Assembly (NCBI RefSeq): GCF_002910905.1 | Contig: NZ_NEUE01000277.1 | Coordinates: 1 to 64,000 of the forward strand | Direction of reading: 5' to 3' | From: Streptomyces sp. SM11 | GTDB lineage: Bacteria; Actinomycetota; Actinomycetes; Streptomycetales; Streptomycetaceae | DNA length: 64,000 bases | Shown here: piece by piece, positions 51,224 through 60,219 of the stretch | How the letters are laid out: each line of letters starts with the position of its first letter | Position numbering within the stretch: position 1 is the first letter of the stretch | Made by a program: the position numbers and the translations under genes | Notes under the pieces: model-generated | Told to the model about the DNA's origin: nothing | Databases searched by the model: none | What the model saw: only the letters and a program-made list of their open reading frames with translations

Positions 51224-52534
51224 ATGGACCTGCTGAACACGCTGGTGGACAAGGGGCTGCGGCGCGAACTGCCGACCCGCGAAGAAGCGCTCGCCGTACT
51301 GGCGACCTCCGACGACGAGCTGCTCGACGTGGTGGCCGCCGCCGGGAAGGTGCGCCGTCAGTGGTTCGGGCGGCGCGTCAAGCTCAACTATCTGGTCAAC
51401 CTGAAGTCGGGGCTCTGCCCCGAGGACTGCTCCTACTGCTCGCAGCGGCTCGGCTCGAAGGCCGGGATCCTCAAGTACACCTGGCTGAAGCCGGACGAGG
51501 CGTCCAAGGCCGCCGCCGCCGGGGTGGCGGGCGGCGCCAAGAGGGTCTGCCTGGTGGCGAGCGGGCGCGGTCCGACGGACCGGGACGTCGACCGGGTCTC
51601 GAAGACCATCGAGGCGATCAAGGAGGAGAACGACGGCGTCGAGGTCTGTGCCTGCCTCGGTCTGCTCACCGACGGACAGGCCGACCGGCTGCGTTCGGCG
51701 GGCGCCGACGCGTACAACCACAACCTCAACACGTCTGAGGAGACGTACGGGGCGATCACCACCACGCACACGTACGCGGACCGGGTCGAGACCGTGCAGC
51801 AGGCCCAGGCCGCCGGACTCTCGGCGTGTTCCGGGCTGATCGCCGGGATGGGCGAGAGCGACAAGGACCTGGTCGACGTGGTGTTCGCGCTGCGGGACCT
51901 GGACCCGGACTCGGTGCCGGTGAACTTCCTGATCCCGTTCGAGGGAACGCCGCTCGCCAAGGAGTGGAACCTCACCCCGCAGCGCTGCCTGCGCATTCTG
52001 GCGATGGTCCGCTTCGTCTGCCCCGATGTCGAAGTGCGGCTCGCGGGAGGCCGTGAGGTGCATCTGCGGTCGATGCAGCCGCTGGCACTGCACCTGGTCA
52101 ACTCCATCTTCCTGGGCGACTACCTCACGAGTGAGGGCCAGGCCGGCCAGACCGACCTGGACATGATCGCGGACGCCGGTTTCGAGGTGGAGGGCGCGGG
52201 CACGACGACGCTGCCGCGCCACCGGGCCGACGCCCTGGCCGGCGGCTGCGGTACGCAGGACGCCACGGCGGGGGCCGGCTGCGGATCGCACGGCACCGGT
52301 GGGGCAGGGGACAACGGTTCGCCGGAGGCTTCCGCAGCCGGTGGCTGCGGTTCCCACGGTGGCGGCGGGGGCTGCGGGCCGTGCGGTGGCCACGCGGAGC
52401 AGGAACCGGTGGCCGCCACGGACGCCGGGGAGAGCGTGACGGCCTCACGCACGGACGCCAACGGTCCGGCGCGTACGGATCTGGTGGCGGTCCGCCGTCG
52501 CGGCGCGGGAACGGAACTCGCTCCCAATGCCTGA
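51224..52534 (+). CDS. bioB: biotin synthase with Gly/Cys/His-rich C-terminal tail
   Basis: This 436-aa radical SAM enzyme inserts sulfur into dethiobiotin. The [4Fe-4S] motif is C65-x3-C69-x2-C72 (CPEDCSYC), with [17 protein letters not shown] around it. The auxiliary-cluster Cys region is VCLVASG and CACLGLL, with the ligand Arg in [12 protein letters not shown]. The normal domain ends near residue 335. It is followed by about 100 extra residues rich in Gly, Cys and His (C342, C353, H356, C375, H378, C384, C387, H390, with repeated GCGSHG). The tail could bind metal or feed clusters; this is inference. ATG 51224 has a GAGGA site. bioA overlaps the end by eight bases. Confidence 0.94.
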   Translation: MDLLNTLVDKGLRRELPTREEALAVLATSDDELLDVVAAAGKVRRQWFGRRVKLNYLVNLKSGLCPEDCSYCSQRLGSKAGILKYTWLKPDEASKAAAAGVAGGAKRVCLVASGRGPTDRDVDRVSKTIEAIKEENDGVEVCACLGLLTDGQADRLRSAGADAYNHNLNTSEETYGAITTTHTYADRVETVQQAQAAGLSACSGLIAGMGESDKDLVDVVFALRDLDPDSVPVNFLIPFEGTPLAKEWNLTPQRCLRILAMVRFVCPDVEVRLAGGREVHLRSMQPLALHLVNSIFLGDYLTSEGQAGQTDLDMIADAGFEVEGAGTTTLPRHRADALAGGCGTQDATAGAGCGSHGTGGAGDNGSPEASAAGGCGSHGGGGGCGPCGGHAEQEPVAATDAGESVTASRTDANGPARTDLVAVRRRGAGTELAPNA

Positions 52535-53879
52535 ACCGCACACCACAGGATCCACCGGGCACTCCGGACCCGCCGCGCCGAAGCCGTACGCGCCCGACGA
52601 ACTACGGGCGCTGGACCGCGCGCACGTCTGGCATCCGTACGGACCGATGCCGGGCCGCCAGGAGCCGCTGATCGTGGAGTCGGCCTCCGGCGTACGGCTC
52701 CGGCTCGCGGAACCCGTCGAGGGGCAGCGCGAGTTGGTGGACGGCATGTCCTCCTGGTGGTCGGCGGTGCACGGCTACAGCCACCCGGTCCTCAACGAGG
52801 CCGCACGCGGCCAGCTGGACCGGATGAGCCATGTGATGTTCGGCGGGCTCACCCACGAGCCCGCCGTCCGGCTGGCGACCCGGCTGGTGGAGATCACCCC
52901 CGGGCCGCTCCAGCACGTCTTCCTCGCCGACTCGGGGTCCGTCTCCGTGGAGGTCGCGGTCAAGATGTGCCTCCAGTACTGGCGTTCGGCCGGGCGTCCG
53001 GCCAAGCAACGGCTGCTGACCTGGCGCGGGGGCTACCACGGGGACACCTGGCAGCCGATGTCGGTGTGCGACCCGGAGGGCGGGATGCACGAGCTGTGGT
53101 CGGGGTCCCTGCCCCGCCAGGTCTTCGCCGAAGCCCCGCCGGCCGGCTTCGACGCCGAGCCGGACGCCGCCTACGTACGGCATCTGCGGGAGCTGATCGC
53201 CGCGCACGCCGACGAGCTCGCGGCGGTCATCGTGGAACCGGTGGTACAGGGGGCCGGCGGGATGCGGTTCCACTCCCCCGCCTATCTGCGCGTGCTGCGC
53301 GAGGCCTGCGACGAGCACGACGTCCTGCTGGTCCTCGACGAGATCGCGACCGGTTTCGGACGTACGGGCAAGCTGTTCGCCGCCGGGCACGCCGGGATCT
53401 CGCCGGACGTCATGTGCCTCGGCAAGGCGCTGACCGGCGGCTATCTCACGATGGCCGCGACGCTGTGCACCACGCGGGTGGCCGAGGGCATCTCCAGCGG
53501 CGAGGTGCCGGTGCTGGCACACGGGCCGACGTTCATGGGCAATCCGCTGGCCGCCTCGGTGGCCTCGGCCTCCGTGGACCTGCTGCTCGGGCAGGACTGG
53601 GAGGGCGAGGTGGCGCGGATCGGCGCGGGCCTGCGTGCCGGACTCGCTCCCGCCTCCGGCATCGCCGGAGTGGTGGACGTACGCGTCCTGGGCGCGATCG
53701 GGGTCGTCCAGCTCGACCACGAGGTGGACATGGCGGCGGCGGCGCGTGCGGCCGTGCGCGAGGGCGTGTGGCTGCGGCCGTTCCGCGACCTCGTCTACAC
53801 GATGCCGCCGTACGTCACGGGCGACGAGGACGTGGCACGGATCTGCCGGGCCGTGTGCGCAGCGGCGCGGGAGGGCTGA
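52527..53879 (+). CDS. bioA: adenosylmethionine-8-amino-7-oxononanoate aminotransferase
   Basis: This 450-aa class III PLP aminotransferase makes diaminopelargonate. Features: [10 protein letters not shown] and [14 protein letters not shown] (typical BioA start), [48 protein letters not shown] and the PLP lysine K300 in [11 protein letters not shown]. The start overlaps the bioB stop by eight bases, and bioD follows seven bases after the stop, so bioB-A-D form one coupled operon. Confidence 0.95.
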   Translation: MPEPHTTGSTGHSGPAAPKPYAPDELRALDRAHVWHPYGPMPGRQEPLIVESASGVRLRLAEPVEGQRELVDGMSSWWSAVHGYSHPVLNEAARGQLDRMSHVMFGGLTHEPAVRLATRLVEITPGPLQHVFLADSGSVSVEVAVKMCLQYWRSAGRPAKQRLLTWRGGYHGDTWQPMSVCDPEGGMHELWSGSLPRQVFAEAPPAGFDAEPDAAYVRHLRELIAAHADELAAVIVEPVVQGAGGMRFHSPAYLRVLREACDEHDVLLVLDEIATGFGRTGKLFAAGHAGISPDVMCLGKALTGGYLTMAATLCTTRVAEGISSGEVPVLAHGPTFMGNPLAASVASASVDLLLGQDWEGEVARIGAGLRAGLAPASGIAGVVDVRVLGAIGVVQLDHEVDMAAAARAAVREGVWLRPFRDLVYTMPPYVTGDEDVARICRAVCAAAREG

Positions 53880-53885
53880 GCCGAC

Positions 53886-54578
53886 GTGTCGACGATTCTG
53901 GTGGTGTCCGGCACGGGCACGGAGATCGGCAAGACCGTCGTGACCGCCGCGGTGGCGGCCGCCGCGCGGGGCTGCCGGGTCGCGGTGCTCAAGCCCGCGC
54001 AGACCGGGCTCGCCCCCGGGGAGCCGGGGGACGCGGCCGAAGTCGCGCGCCTGGCGGGAAGCCATGCCACAGCCGTCGAACTGGCCCGGTTCCCCGAGCC
54101 GTTGGCCCCGGCCACGGCCGCCCGGCGGGCAGGGCTCGTGCCCGTGCGGCCGTACGAGGTCGCCGAGGCGGCGGAGAAGCTGGCCACCGAGCACGACCTC
54201 GTACTGGTGGAGGGTGCGGGCGGGCTGCTCGTGCGGTTCGACGACGAGGGCGGCACGCTCGCGGACGCGGCCCGGCTGCTGTCCGCGCCGGTACTGGTGG
54301 TGGCCCCCGCGGGCCTGGGCACGCTGAACGCCACCACGCTGACCGCCGAGGCGCTGCGGAACCGGGGGCTGAGCTGCCGGGGCGTCGTGATCGGCAGCAT
54401 GCCCGCGGAGCCGGACCTCGCGGCCCGCTGCAACATCGAGGACCTGCCGGAGGCTGCCGGTGCGCCGCTGCTGGGCGCGGTACCGGCCGGCGCCGGTTCC
54501 CTGTCGGGCGCCGCCTTCGCGGCACGCGCGCCGGGTTGGCTGGCGCCGGAGCTCGGAGGGACCTGGGCCCCCCGCTGA
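53886..54578 (+). CDS. bioD: dethiobiotin synthetase
   Basis: This 230-aa ATP-dependent carboxylase closes the ureido ring of dethiobiotin. P-loop GTGTEIGKT (9-17); KPAQTG (substrate Lys), EGAGGLLV and the late [14 protein letters not shown] region follow. The start is GTG 53886, with GGAGGG 18-20 bases upstream near the bioA stop, so translation is probably coupled to bioA. It is the last gene of the biotin operon. Confidence 0.94.
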   Translation: MSTILVVSGTGTEIGKTVVTAAVAAAARGCRVAVLKPAQTGLAPGEPGDAAEVARLAGSHATAVELARFPEPLAPATAARRAGLVPVRPYEVAEAAEKLATEHDLVLVEGAGGLLVRFDDEGGTLADAARLLSAPVLVVAPAGLGTLNATTLTAEALRNRGLSCRGVVIGSMPAEPDLAARCNIEDLPEAAGAPLLGAVPAGAGSLSGAAFAARAPGWLAPELGGTWAPR

Positions 54579-54688
54579 CGGACCGCACCGCAGAAGGCGT
54601 CGGGCGGTCCTCGGGGAGATTCCCGCCGGGGCGATCCGGGGGAGAATCATGGAGGAGCGTCACGTCCACTCCTCAACGGAGGTCCGTC

Positions 54689-55366
54689 ATGCAGCTGCGC
54701 AGCAGGAAGCTCCCCCGGGACGCCGTGCACCACCCGGTCTTCGCCCGCTTCTACGCACGCGTGAGCGTGACCGCCGACCTGAAGGGCGGCATCGCCGCGT
54801 ACCGCGAGGAGCTGCTGTCGGGGCTCTCCGGCCGGGTCATCGAGATCGGCGCGGGGAACGGGCTGAACTTCGCCCACTACCCGGGCGCCGTATCGGAGGT
54901 CGTGGCGCTGGAGCCGGAACGCTCGCTGCGGCAGCTCGCCGCCCGATCCGCCCTGCGCGCCGAGGTGCCGGTGGACGTGGTGCCGGGGGCGGCCGAAGCA
55001 CTGCCGGTCAAGAGCGAGGCCTTCGACGGGGCGGTGGCGTCCCTGGTCCTGTGCACCGTACGGGATCTGCCCCGGGCGCTCGCCGAGATCAGGCGGGTCC
55101 TGCGCCCCGGCGGCGAACTGCGGTTCTTCGAGCACGGGCTGGCGCCGGGCGGGGCACTCGCCACGGCTCAGCGGGCGGCCGACCGGACCGTGTGGCCGCT
55201 GCTCTTCGGCGGCTGTCACACCGCCCGGAACCCGCTGGCCGCGATCGAGGCTGCGGGCTTCGAGCTGGGCACGTACCGCAGGCTGCGGATCCCGGAGACT
55301 GGCATCCAGCTGCCGTCCTCCCCCTGCGTCCTGGGCGTGGCCCGCAAGCCGTTCACGGAGGACTGA
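54689..55366 (+). CDS. class I SAM-dependent methyltransferase
   Basis: This 225-aa methyltransferase has motif I EIGAGNGLN (52-60), an acidic strand (VALEPERSL), motif II-like DGAVASLVLCTV, and the post-motif segment LRPGGELRFFEHG. The C-terminal GGCHTARNP/IEAAGF pattern groups it with UbiE/phosphatidylethanolamine-type and METTL7-like small-molecule methyltransferases; the substrate is unknown. ATG 54689 has GGAGG at eight bases. It is separated from bioD by 110 bp. Confidence 0.9.
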   Translation: MQLRSRKLPRDAVHHPVFARFYARVSVTADLKGGIAAYREELLSGLSGRVIEIGAGNGLNFAHYPGAVSEVVALEPERSLRQLAARSALRAEVPVDVVPGAAEALPVKSEAFDGAVASLVLCTVRDLPRALAEIRRVLRPGGELRFFEHGLAPGGALATAQRAADRTVWPLLFGGCHTARNPLAAIEAAGFELGTYRRLRIPETGIQLPSSPCVLGVARKPFTED

Positions 55367-55445
55367 GCCGGCGTCCCCGGGCCGGGGGACGTGGCCGGGG
55401 GACGTGGCCGGAACTGATGCCCGGGGGTCGTGCGGGGGTGGGTCC

Positions 55446-55817
55446 TCACACGCTCCACTGACGCAGCTCGTCGGCGATGGCCCGCACGTCCGCCTTGCCC
55501 TGCTTCACCAGCAGCGCCAGATCGCGGACCTGCTCGGGCGAGGTGATGACCTTGAGCCCGGAAGCGACGAGATAGCCGTACGCGACGGCCGAGGCGAACA
55601 TCGCGTTGGAGTGTTCGAGTGCGGGCACATGCAGCAGCAACTGCAACAGGGCGGCCGCGCGTGCGTGCGGGTCGCTGTAGACGGCGCTGCCGAAGATCTC
55701 CGCGTCGTGCCGTGCGACGGCGGCGACGAGCGCACCCCAGTCGACGACCTGCGGGTCTCCGGGCGTCTTGTGCTCGGCGACCATCAGCAGCCAGGAGAGA
55801 TCGATCCGAAGGTTCAA
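55446..55817 (-). CDS. Fic/Doc-like toxin component with degenerate active-site motif
   Basis: This 123-aa protein resembles actinobacterial proteins annotated as Fic-family toxin components. Landmarks are MNLRIDLSWLLMVAEHKTPG, DWGALVAAVARH, YSDPHARAAALLQLLLHVPALEHSN and AYLVASGLKV-type (here GYLVASGLKVI). The Fic loop HxFx(D/E)GN(G/K)R is not intact: it reads HVPALEHSNAMFA (63-75), retaining His, Glu and Asn but not the Arg. Catalysis may differ or be lost. The start is TTG 55817, overlapping the antitoxin stop (TTGA), with GAAGG six bases upstream. This coupling is typical of toxin-antitoxin operons. Confidence 0.82.
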   Translation of the reverse strand: MNLRIDLSWLLMVAEHKTPGDPQVVDWGALVAAVARHDAEIFGSAVYSDPHARAAALLQLLLHVPALEHSNAMFASAVAYGYLVASGLKVITSPEQVRDLALLVKQGKADVRAIADELRQWSV

Positions 55818-56041
55818 CGGGTGCCTTCGCGCTCCGGGCCGAACTCCTCGGCGAACACCGACTCGTACTGCTTCATGAAATCGGCCGCGGCCTCCACGAA
55901 GGTGTGTCCCACCTCGCCCGCGTCCTGCTGGACGAGTTCCTCTATGTAGCGGTTCACACTCATCCCCCTCTGCAGCGCGCGCTGCCGCGCGGCCTCGGCG
56001 GTGGCCTCTTCCACTCGAACGTTCAGCTGAGTCTTGGGCAC
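55814..56041 (-). CDS. ribbon-helix-helix antitoxin
   Basis: This 75-aa antitoxin has an N-terminal RHH DNA-binding fold: strand KTQLNVRVEE, helix ATAEAARQRALQRG, then MSVNRYIEELVQQDA. A C-terminal acidic tail (FMKQYESVFAEEFG) likely wraps the toxin. It precedes and overlaps the Fic-like toxin gene by four bases. Its promoter region carries two palindromes with a GCTAGC core, the probable autoregulatory operator. Confidence 0.88.
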   Translation of the reverse strand: MPKTQLNVRVEEATAEAARQRALQRGMSVNRYIEELVQQDAGEVGHTFVEAAADFMKQYESVFAEEFGPEREGTR

Positions 56042-56048
56042 GGGACCA

Positions 56049-56071
56049 CGCTAGCGCGACCGTGCTAGCAC
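56049..56071. promoter_or_regulatory. two GCTAGC palindromes, probable antitoxin operators
   Basis: CGCTAGCG (56049-56056) and GTGCTAGCAC (56062-56071) are perfect palindromes sharing the core GCTAGC, centred 14 bp apart and 8-30 bp upstream of the antitoxin start. Tandem short palindromes at this spacing suit paired RHH dimers. Confidence 0.65.
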
Positions 56072-56144
56072 CGGCAAGAGGAGCGTGTGGCCGCACTGCG
56101 AAACGCGCTCGACGCCCGGCGCGACGGATGGTGGGGTGGCCGTC

Positions 56145-56570
56145 ATGAACGATCTTTCGATACGGTCCGCGACCCCGGCCGACCTGGACGAGGTCCTCGC
56201 CTTCTCGAAGGTGGCCGCCGAGGGCACCAGCACCAGCGACGACGGGGACGGGGTCGCACGTCTGGTGGAACGGGACCCCGACGCGTTGCTCCTCGCGGAG
56301 CGTGAGGGGTCGCTGGTGGGCACGGTCATCGTGGGTTTCGACGGCTGGCGCTGCCATCTCTGCCGGCTCGCGGTCCACCCGGACCAGCGGCGCCGGGGCG
56401 TGGGCGGCACCCTCCTCGCGGCGGCGGAAGAACGGTTCATCGCGCTGGGCGGGCGGCGCGCCGACGCCATGGTGCTCGACCGCAATACGTCGGCCCAGCA
56501 CGCCGGGCGCGCGGCGGGCTACGCGCCCGAGCCGCAGTGGAGCCGCTGGGTGAAGCACCTGACGGACTGA
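56145..56570 (+). CDS. GNAT family N-acetyltransferase
   Basis: This 141-aa GNAT enzyme has CRLAVHPDQRRRGVGGTLLA with the acetyl-CoA loop RRRGVG, and a C-terminal motif SAQHAGRAAGYAPEPQW. The N-terminus LSIRSATPADLDEVLAF is typical. The substrate cannot be assigned. ATG 56145 is chosen because IRSATPADL follows directly; the frame opens 20 residues upstream. It is divergent from the antitoxin gene and shares its promoter region. Confidence 0.88.
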   Translation: MNDLSIRSATPADLDEVLAFSKVAAEGTSTSDDGDGVARLVERDPDALLLAEREGSLVGTVIVGFDGWRCHLCRLAVHPDQRRRGVGGTLLAAAEERFIALGGRRADAMVLDRNTSAQHAGRAAGYAPEPQWSRWVKHLTD

Positions 56571-56782
56571 CGCGAACGGTGGAGCGCCGCCCCGGCACGG
56601 CAGGCGTCGACGCGGTAGGACGGAGTGTCGTCGGGCAGCCGCTCTACGATGACCTGCCCCCTTCGCCGCCCCCTGCCGAAAGATGTGGGCATCCGTCCCA
56701 TGGGCGAGCCTCCCGGTAGCCGATTGCGCCGATACCGCGCGATCCCCCCGGCCCTGCCCGACCATGGGACGGAGGTGAACCG

Positions 56783-58123
56783 ATGACCGAAGTGCTTCTG
56801 CTGCTCGTCGCCCTGCTGCTCTGTGTCACCTGCGGCGCGTTCGTCGCGGCGGAGTTCTCCCTGACCACGGTGGAGCGCGGCGAGCTCGAACGAGCCGTCG
56901 AGCGGGGCGACCGGGGCGCCGCGAGCGCACTGAAGGCCGTTCGAAGCCTCACCTTCCAGCTCTCGGGCGCCCAGCTCGGCATCACCGTCACCAACCTGGT
57001 GATCGGCATGCTCTCCGAACCGTCCATCGCCAAGCTGATCCGGAGCCCCGTCGAGGCGGCGGGGCTGCCTCCCGCCGCCGCGTCCACCCTGGCGCTCGTC
57101 ATCGGTACAGCGCTGTCCACGGTGGTCCTGATGGTGGTCGGCGAACTGGTCCCGAAGAACTGGGCGATCTCCTCCCCGCTGGCCGTGGCCAAGGCGGTGG
57201 CCACACCGCAACGAGGGTTCACCGCGTTGTTCCGGCCCTTCATCAGCCACCTCAACAACACGGCCAACCGGATCCTGCGCCGCTTCGGTCTGGAACCGAC
57301 CGAAGAACTGGCATCCGCGCGCAGCCCGCAGGAGCTGGTGGCACTGGCCCGGCACTCCGCGAAGGCGGGGGCCCTGGAGGCGGACACGGCCGAGCTCTTC
57401 GTCCGCACCCTCAACCTCTCGGAGCTGACCGCGGAGAACGTGATGACACCACGGGTCCAGGTGACCGCGCTGGACCTGCACGCGACGGCCGAGAACGTCG
57501 CCAACGCCACACGGGCGACCGGTCTGTCCCGCTTCCCCGTCTACCGGGGCAGCCTGGACACCGTGGTCGGCGTGGCCCACATCAAGGACGTACTGGCGAT
57601 CCCCGCCGACCGGCGGCCCCGCACCCGTGTCTCGGAACTGCTGCGCGAGCCCCTTCTCGTACCGGAGACACTCACCGTGGACCGGCTGCTGGACCGGCTG
57701 TCCGGAAGGCTCGCCATGGCCGTGGTCATCGACGAGTACGGCGGGACGGCCGGGGTCGCGACGCTGGAGGACATCGTGGAGGAAGTCGTCGGCGAGGTCC
57801 GGGACGAGCACGATCCGCACGAGACGCCCGACCTCGCCGCCGCCGGTGAGGACGCCGACGGGCGGATCCTGTGGTCGGCCGACGGGGCGGCGCGCACCGA
57901 CCAGCTCCGCAGGATCGGTCTGCGGGTACCGGACGGACCCTACGAGACCCTCGCGGGGCTGATCGCCGCCGAGATCGGACGGATCCCGACGGTGGACGAC
58001 AGCGTCGAGCTGGCGGGATGGCGGATCGATGTGGTGGACGCCTCGGGCCGCCGTGCCGCGCGGGCCCTGCTGCACGCCCCGCTGCCCGGATCCGAGGACG
58101 ACCGGACGGAGGACGAACGGTGA
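56783..58123 (+). CDS. DUF21-CBS membrane protein (CorC/HlyC, CNNM type)
   Basis: This 446-aa predicted magnesium or cation transporter or regulator of the CNNM/CorB family has an N-terminal DUF21 membrane domain (about 1-190; FVAAEFSLTTVERGELERAV, QLGITVTNLVIGMLSEP, VVGELVPKNWA). Two CBS domains follow (ENVMTPRVQVTALD, and AVVIDEYGGTAGVATLEDIV), then a CorC_HlyC domain (LWSADGAARTDQLRRIGLRV). GGAGGTGAACCG precedes ATG 56783. It is coupled to a paralogue by a GTGA overlap. Confidence 0.93.
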   Translation: MTEVLLLLVALLLCVTCGAFVAAEFSLTTVERGELERAVERGDRGAASALKAVRSLTFQLSGAQLGITVTNLVIGMLSEPSIAKLIRSPVEAAGLPPAAASTLALVIGTALSTVVLMVVGELVPKNWAISSPLAVAKAVATPQRGFTALFRPFISHLNNTANRILRRFGLEPTEELASARSPQELVALARHSAKAGALEADTAELFVRTLNLSELTAENVMTPRVQVTALDLHATAENVANATRATGLSRFPVYRGSLDTVVGVAHIKDVLAIPADRRPRTRVSELLREPLLVPETLTVDRLLDRLSGRLAMAVVIDEYGGTAGVATLEDIVEEVVGEVRDEHDPHETPDLAAAGEDADGRILWSADGAARTDQLRRIGLRVPDGPYETLAGLIAAEIGRIPTVDDSVELAGWRIDVVDASGRRAARALLHAPLPGSEDDRTEDER

Positions 58124-59139
58124 TCGTTCTCCAGCTCTTCATCGGCCTGCTGACCCTGGTGGCCAACGCCTTCTTCGTCGGCGCCGAATTCGCCCTGATC
58201 TCCGTACGCCGCAGCCAGATCGAGCCGGAGGCGGAATCCGGCAACCGGCGGGCGCGGAGCGTCATCTGGGGCCTGGAGCACGTCTCCGCGCTGCTCGCCG
58301 CCGCCCAGCTCGGCATCACGCTCTGCACGCTGGTGCTGGGCATCGTCGCCGAACCGGCCATCGCGCACCTGCTGGAGCCGGTGTTCGACGCGGTGGGGGT
58401 GGAACACGGGCTGGTCCACCCGCTGTCGTTCGTCATCGCGCTGAGTGTGGCGACCTATCTGCACATGCTGCTGGGCGAGATGGTCCCGAAGAACATCGCG
58501 CTGGCCGAACCGGCACGGAGCGCCCTGATCCTGGGTCCACCGCTGGTCGCGATGGCCCGTGCCCTGCGGCCGGTGATCTTCGCGATCAACGCGTTCGCCA
58601 ACGCCCTGCTCAAACTGTTGCGGGTGGAGACGAAGGACGAGGTCGCCGCGACGTTCTCGGACGACGAACTGGCCCGGCTGGTGCAGGACGCCGGGGCCGC
58701 CGGACTCGTCGACGACCGCTCCGCACAACGGCTCCACCACGCCCTGGAGCTGGGCCGTCGGCCGGTGCGGGATGTGGTGATGCCGGTCGACCGGGTGCTG
58801 TACGCCAGGGTCGGCACCACCCCGGAGGAGCTGGAACGGCTCTCGTCCGAGTCCGGGTTCTCCCGCTTCCCGGTGATGGACAGCGAGCAGCGCATCCTCG
58901 GCTACCTCCATGTGAAGGACGCCCTGGACGCGACGCCCCGCGACGTTCCCTTCCCGGTGACGGCGATGCGGCCGATCGCCCGCGTCCGGGCGGCGACTCC
59001 GCTGGACGACGTACTCACCGCTCTGCGGCGCAGCCGGACCCACCTGGCGGCCGTCCTCGACGAGGACGACCGGTTGGCGGGCATGGTCACGATGGAGGAC
59101 GTGCTCCGCGAACTCGTCGGGCGGCCGCAGTCCCGCTGA
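58120..59139 (+). CDS. DUF21-CBS membrane protein, shorter paralogue
   Basis: This 339-aa paralogue of the preceding protein has the same DUF21 part (FVGAEFALISVRRSQIEPEA, QLGITLCTLVLGIVAEP, LGEMVPKNIALAEPAR). Two CBS domains follow (VVMPVDRVLYARVG, LAAVLDEDDRLAGMVTMEDV). It lacks the C-terminal CorC_HlyC domain. GTG 58120 overlaps the upstream TGA, so synthesis is coupled and a hetero-oligomer is likely. Such tandem pairs are common in actinobacteria. Confidence 0.93.
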   Translation: MIVLQLFIGLLTLVANAFFVGAEFALISVRRSQIEPEAESGNRRARSVIWGLEHVSALLAAAQLGITLCTLVLGIVAEPAIAHLLEPVFDAVGVEHGLVHPLSFVIALSVATYLHMLLGEMVPKNIALAEPARSALILGPPLVAMARALRPVIFAINAFANALLKLLRVETKDEVAATFSDDELARLVQDAGAAGLVDDRSAQRLHHALELGRRPVRDVVMPVDRVLYARVGTTPEELERLSSESGFSRFPVMDSEQRILGYLHVKDALDATPRDVPFPVTAMRPIARVRAATPLDDVLTALRRSRTHLAAVLDEDDRLAGMVTMEDVLRELVGRPQSR

Positions 59140-59204
59140 CCTGCCGACCTGCCGATCAGCTGCCTGGCTCGCTCGGCCGGCCAGCCGGACAGCAGGCCCT
59201 CACG

Positions 59205-59210
59205 GTAGAA
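59205..59210 (+). promoter_or_regulatory. -10-like TAGAAT upstream of the SGNH hydrolase gene
   Basis: TAGAAT at 59205-59210 would place transcription start around 59217, within a few bases of ATG 59221. The same hexamer and spacing occurs before purB (60206). No good -35 is visible. Confidence 0.5.
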
Positions 59211-59220
59211 TCACCGGGTC

Positions 59221-60090
59221 ATGGAACTGAATGCCTCCTACACCAGTCTCGTCGCGGTCGGTGACTCGTTCACCGAGGGCATGTCGGACCTGCTCCCCAA
59301 CGGCACGTACCGCGGCTGGGCCGACGTCCTCGCCTCCCGGCTGGCGTCCCGGTCCCCCGGTTTCCGGTACGCCAACCTCGCCGTACGCGGGAAGCTCATC
59401 GGCCAGATCGTCGACGACCAGGTGGGGGCGGCGGCCGAGCTCCGAGCCGATGTGGTCACGCTCGTCGGCGGACTCAACGACACGCTGCGCCCGAAGTGCG
59501 ACATGGGCCTGGTCAAGGGGCGACTGGAAGAAGCCGTGGAACGCCTGGCCCCGTCCTGCGGGCGTCTCGTCCTGATGCGCAGCCCCGGGCGCGACGGACC
59601 GGTGATGGAGCGGTTCCGCCCCCGCATGGAGGAGCTGTTCTCCCTGATCGACGACCTGGCCGGCCGGCACGGGGCCTCGGTGGTCGATCTCTACGGGGCC
59701 CCCTCGCTCGCGGACCCCCGGATGTGGGACGTCGACCGCTTGCACCTCACCGCCGATGGACACCGGCGCGTCGCCGAGGCCGTCTGGCAGACGCTGGGGC
59801 TTCCGGCCGAGCTCGACTGGCGGACGCCGTTCCCCGCGACCGCGCCGCCGCGCTGGGCGGCCCGGCGGTCCGAGGACATCCGCTTCGCCCGCCGTCACCT
59901 GGCCCCTTGGATCGGGCGACGGCTCACCGGCCGCTCCTCCGGCGACGGCCGCTCGGGCGCACAGTTCGACACCGCGACGGGCAGGGCCTTCTGGATCACT
60001 CCCGCGGACGCCGAAGCCCCCGGCCCGGTGACGGCATGGAGCCGCGCCGTCTCTCCCGACGCCACGGTGAGCACACCCGAAGCCGACTGA
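59221..60090 (+). CDS. SGNH/GDSL hydrolase family protein
   Basis: This 289-aa esterase or lipase-like protein has block I VAVGDSFTEGMSD (catalytic Ser), block II Gly region, block III VGGLNDTLRP (Asn) and block V WDVDRLHLTADGH (Asp-His). There is no signal peptide, so it is probably cytoplasmic. The substrate is unknown. The C-terminal about 60 residues are Ala/Arg/Pro-rich and poorly conserved-looking. A TAGAAT promoter element lies 11 bases before ATG 59221, so the mRNA has almost no leader. Confidence 0.9.
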   Translation: MELNASYTSLVAVGDSFTEGMSDLLPNGTYRGWADVLASRLASRSPGFRYANLAVRGKLIGQIVDDQVGAAAELRADVVTLVGGLNDTLRPKCDMGLVKGRLEEAVERLAPSCGRLVLMRSPGRDGPVMERFRPRMEELFSLIDDLAGRHGASVVDLYGAPSLADPRMWDVDRLHLTADGHRRVAEAVWQTLGLPAELDWRTPFPATAPPRWAARRSEDIRFARRHLAPWIGRRLTGRSSGDGRSGAQFDTATGRAFWITPADAEAPGPVTAWSRAVSPDATVSTPEAD

Positions 60091-60111
60091 GCTGACTGAG
60101 CTGACTGAGCG
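60083..60111. repeat. 9-bp tandem repeat spanning the SGNH gene stop codon
   Basis: The unit CTGACTGAG occurs about three times across the stop codon of the SGNH hydrolase gene (TGA at 60088-60090) and just beyond. It offers repeated in-frame and out-of-frame TGA stops. It could be a slippage-prone tract. Confidence 0.6.
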
Positions 60112-60205
60112 ACCTGACCAGATGCCGCCGAGGGCTGAGCCTTCGTCCGTTCCTTCGTAGCAAGCCACAAACCAGGGCACGTCGCCGGCCTGCACAAACC
60201 GCCAG

Positions 60206-60211
60206 TAGAAT
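60206..60211 (+). promoter_or_regulatory. -10 element of a probable leaderless purB promoter
   Basis: TAGAAT lies eight bases before GTG 60220, so transcription would begin at or next to the start codon. No ribosome site is present, consistent with a leaderless purB transcript. Confidence 0.6.
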
Positions 60212-60219
60212 CCCTTTAC

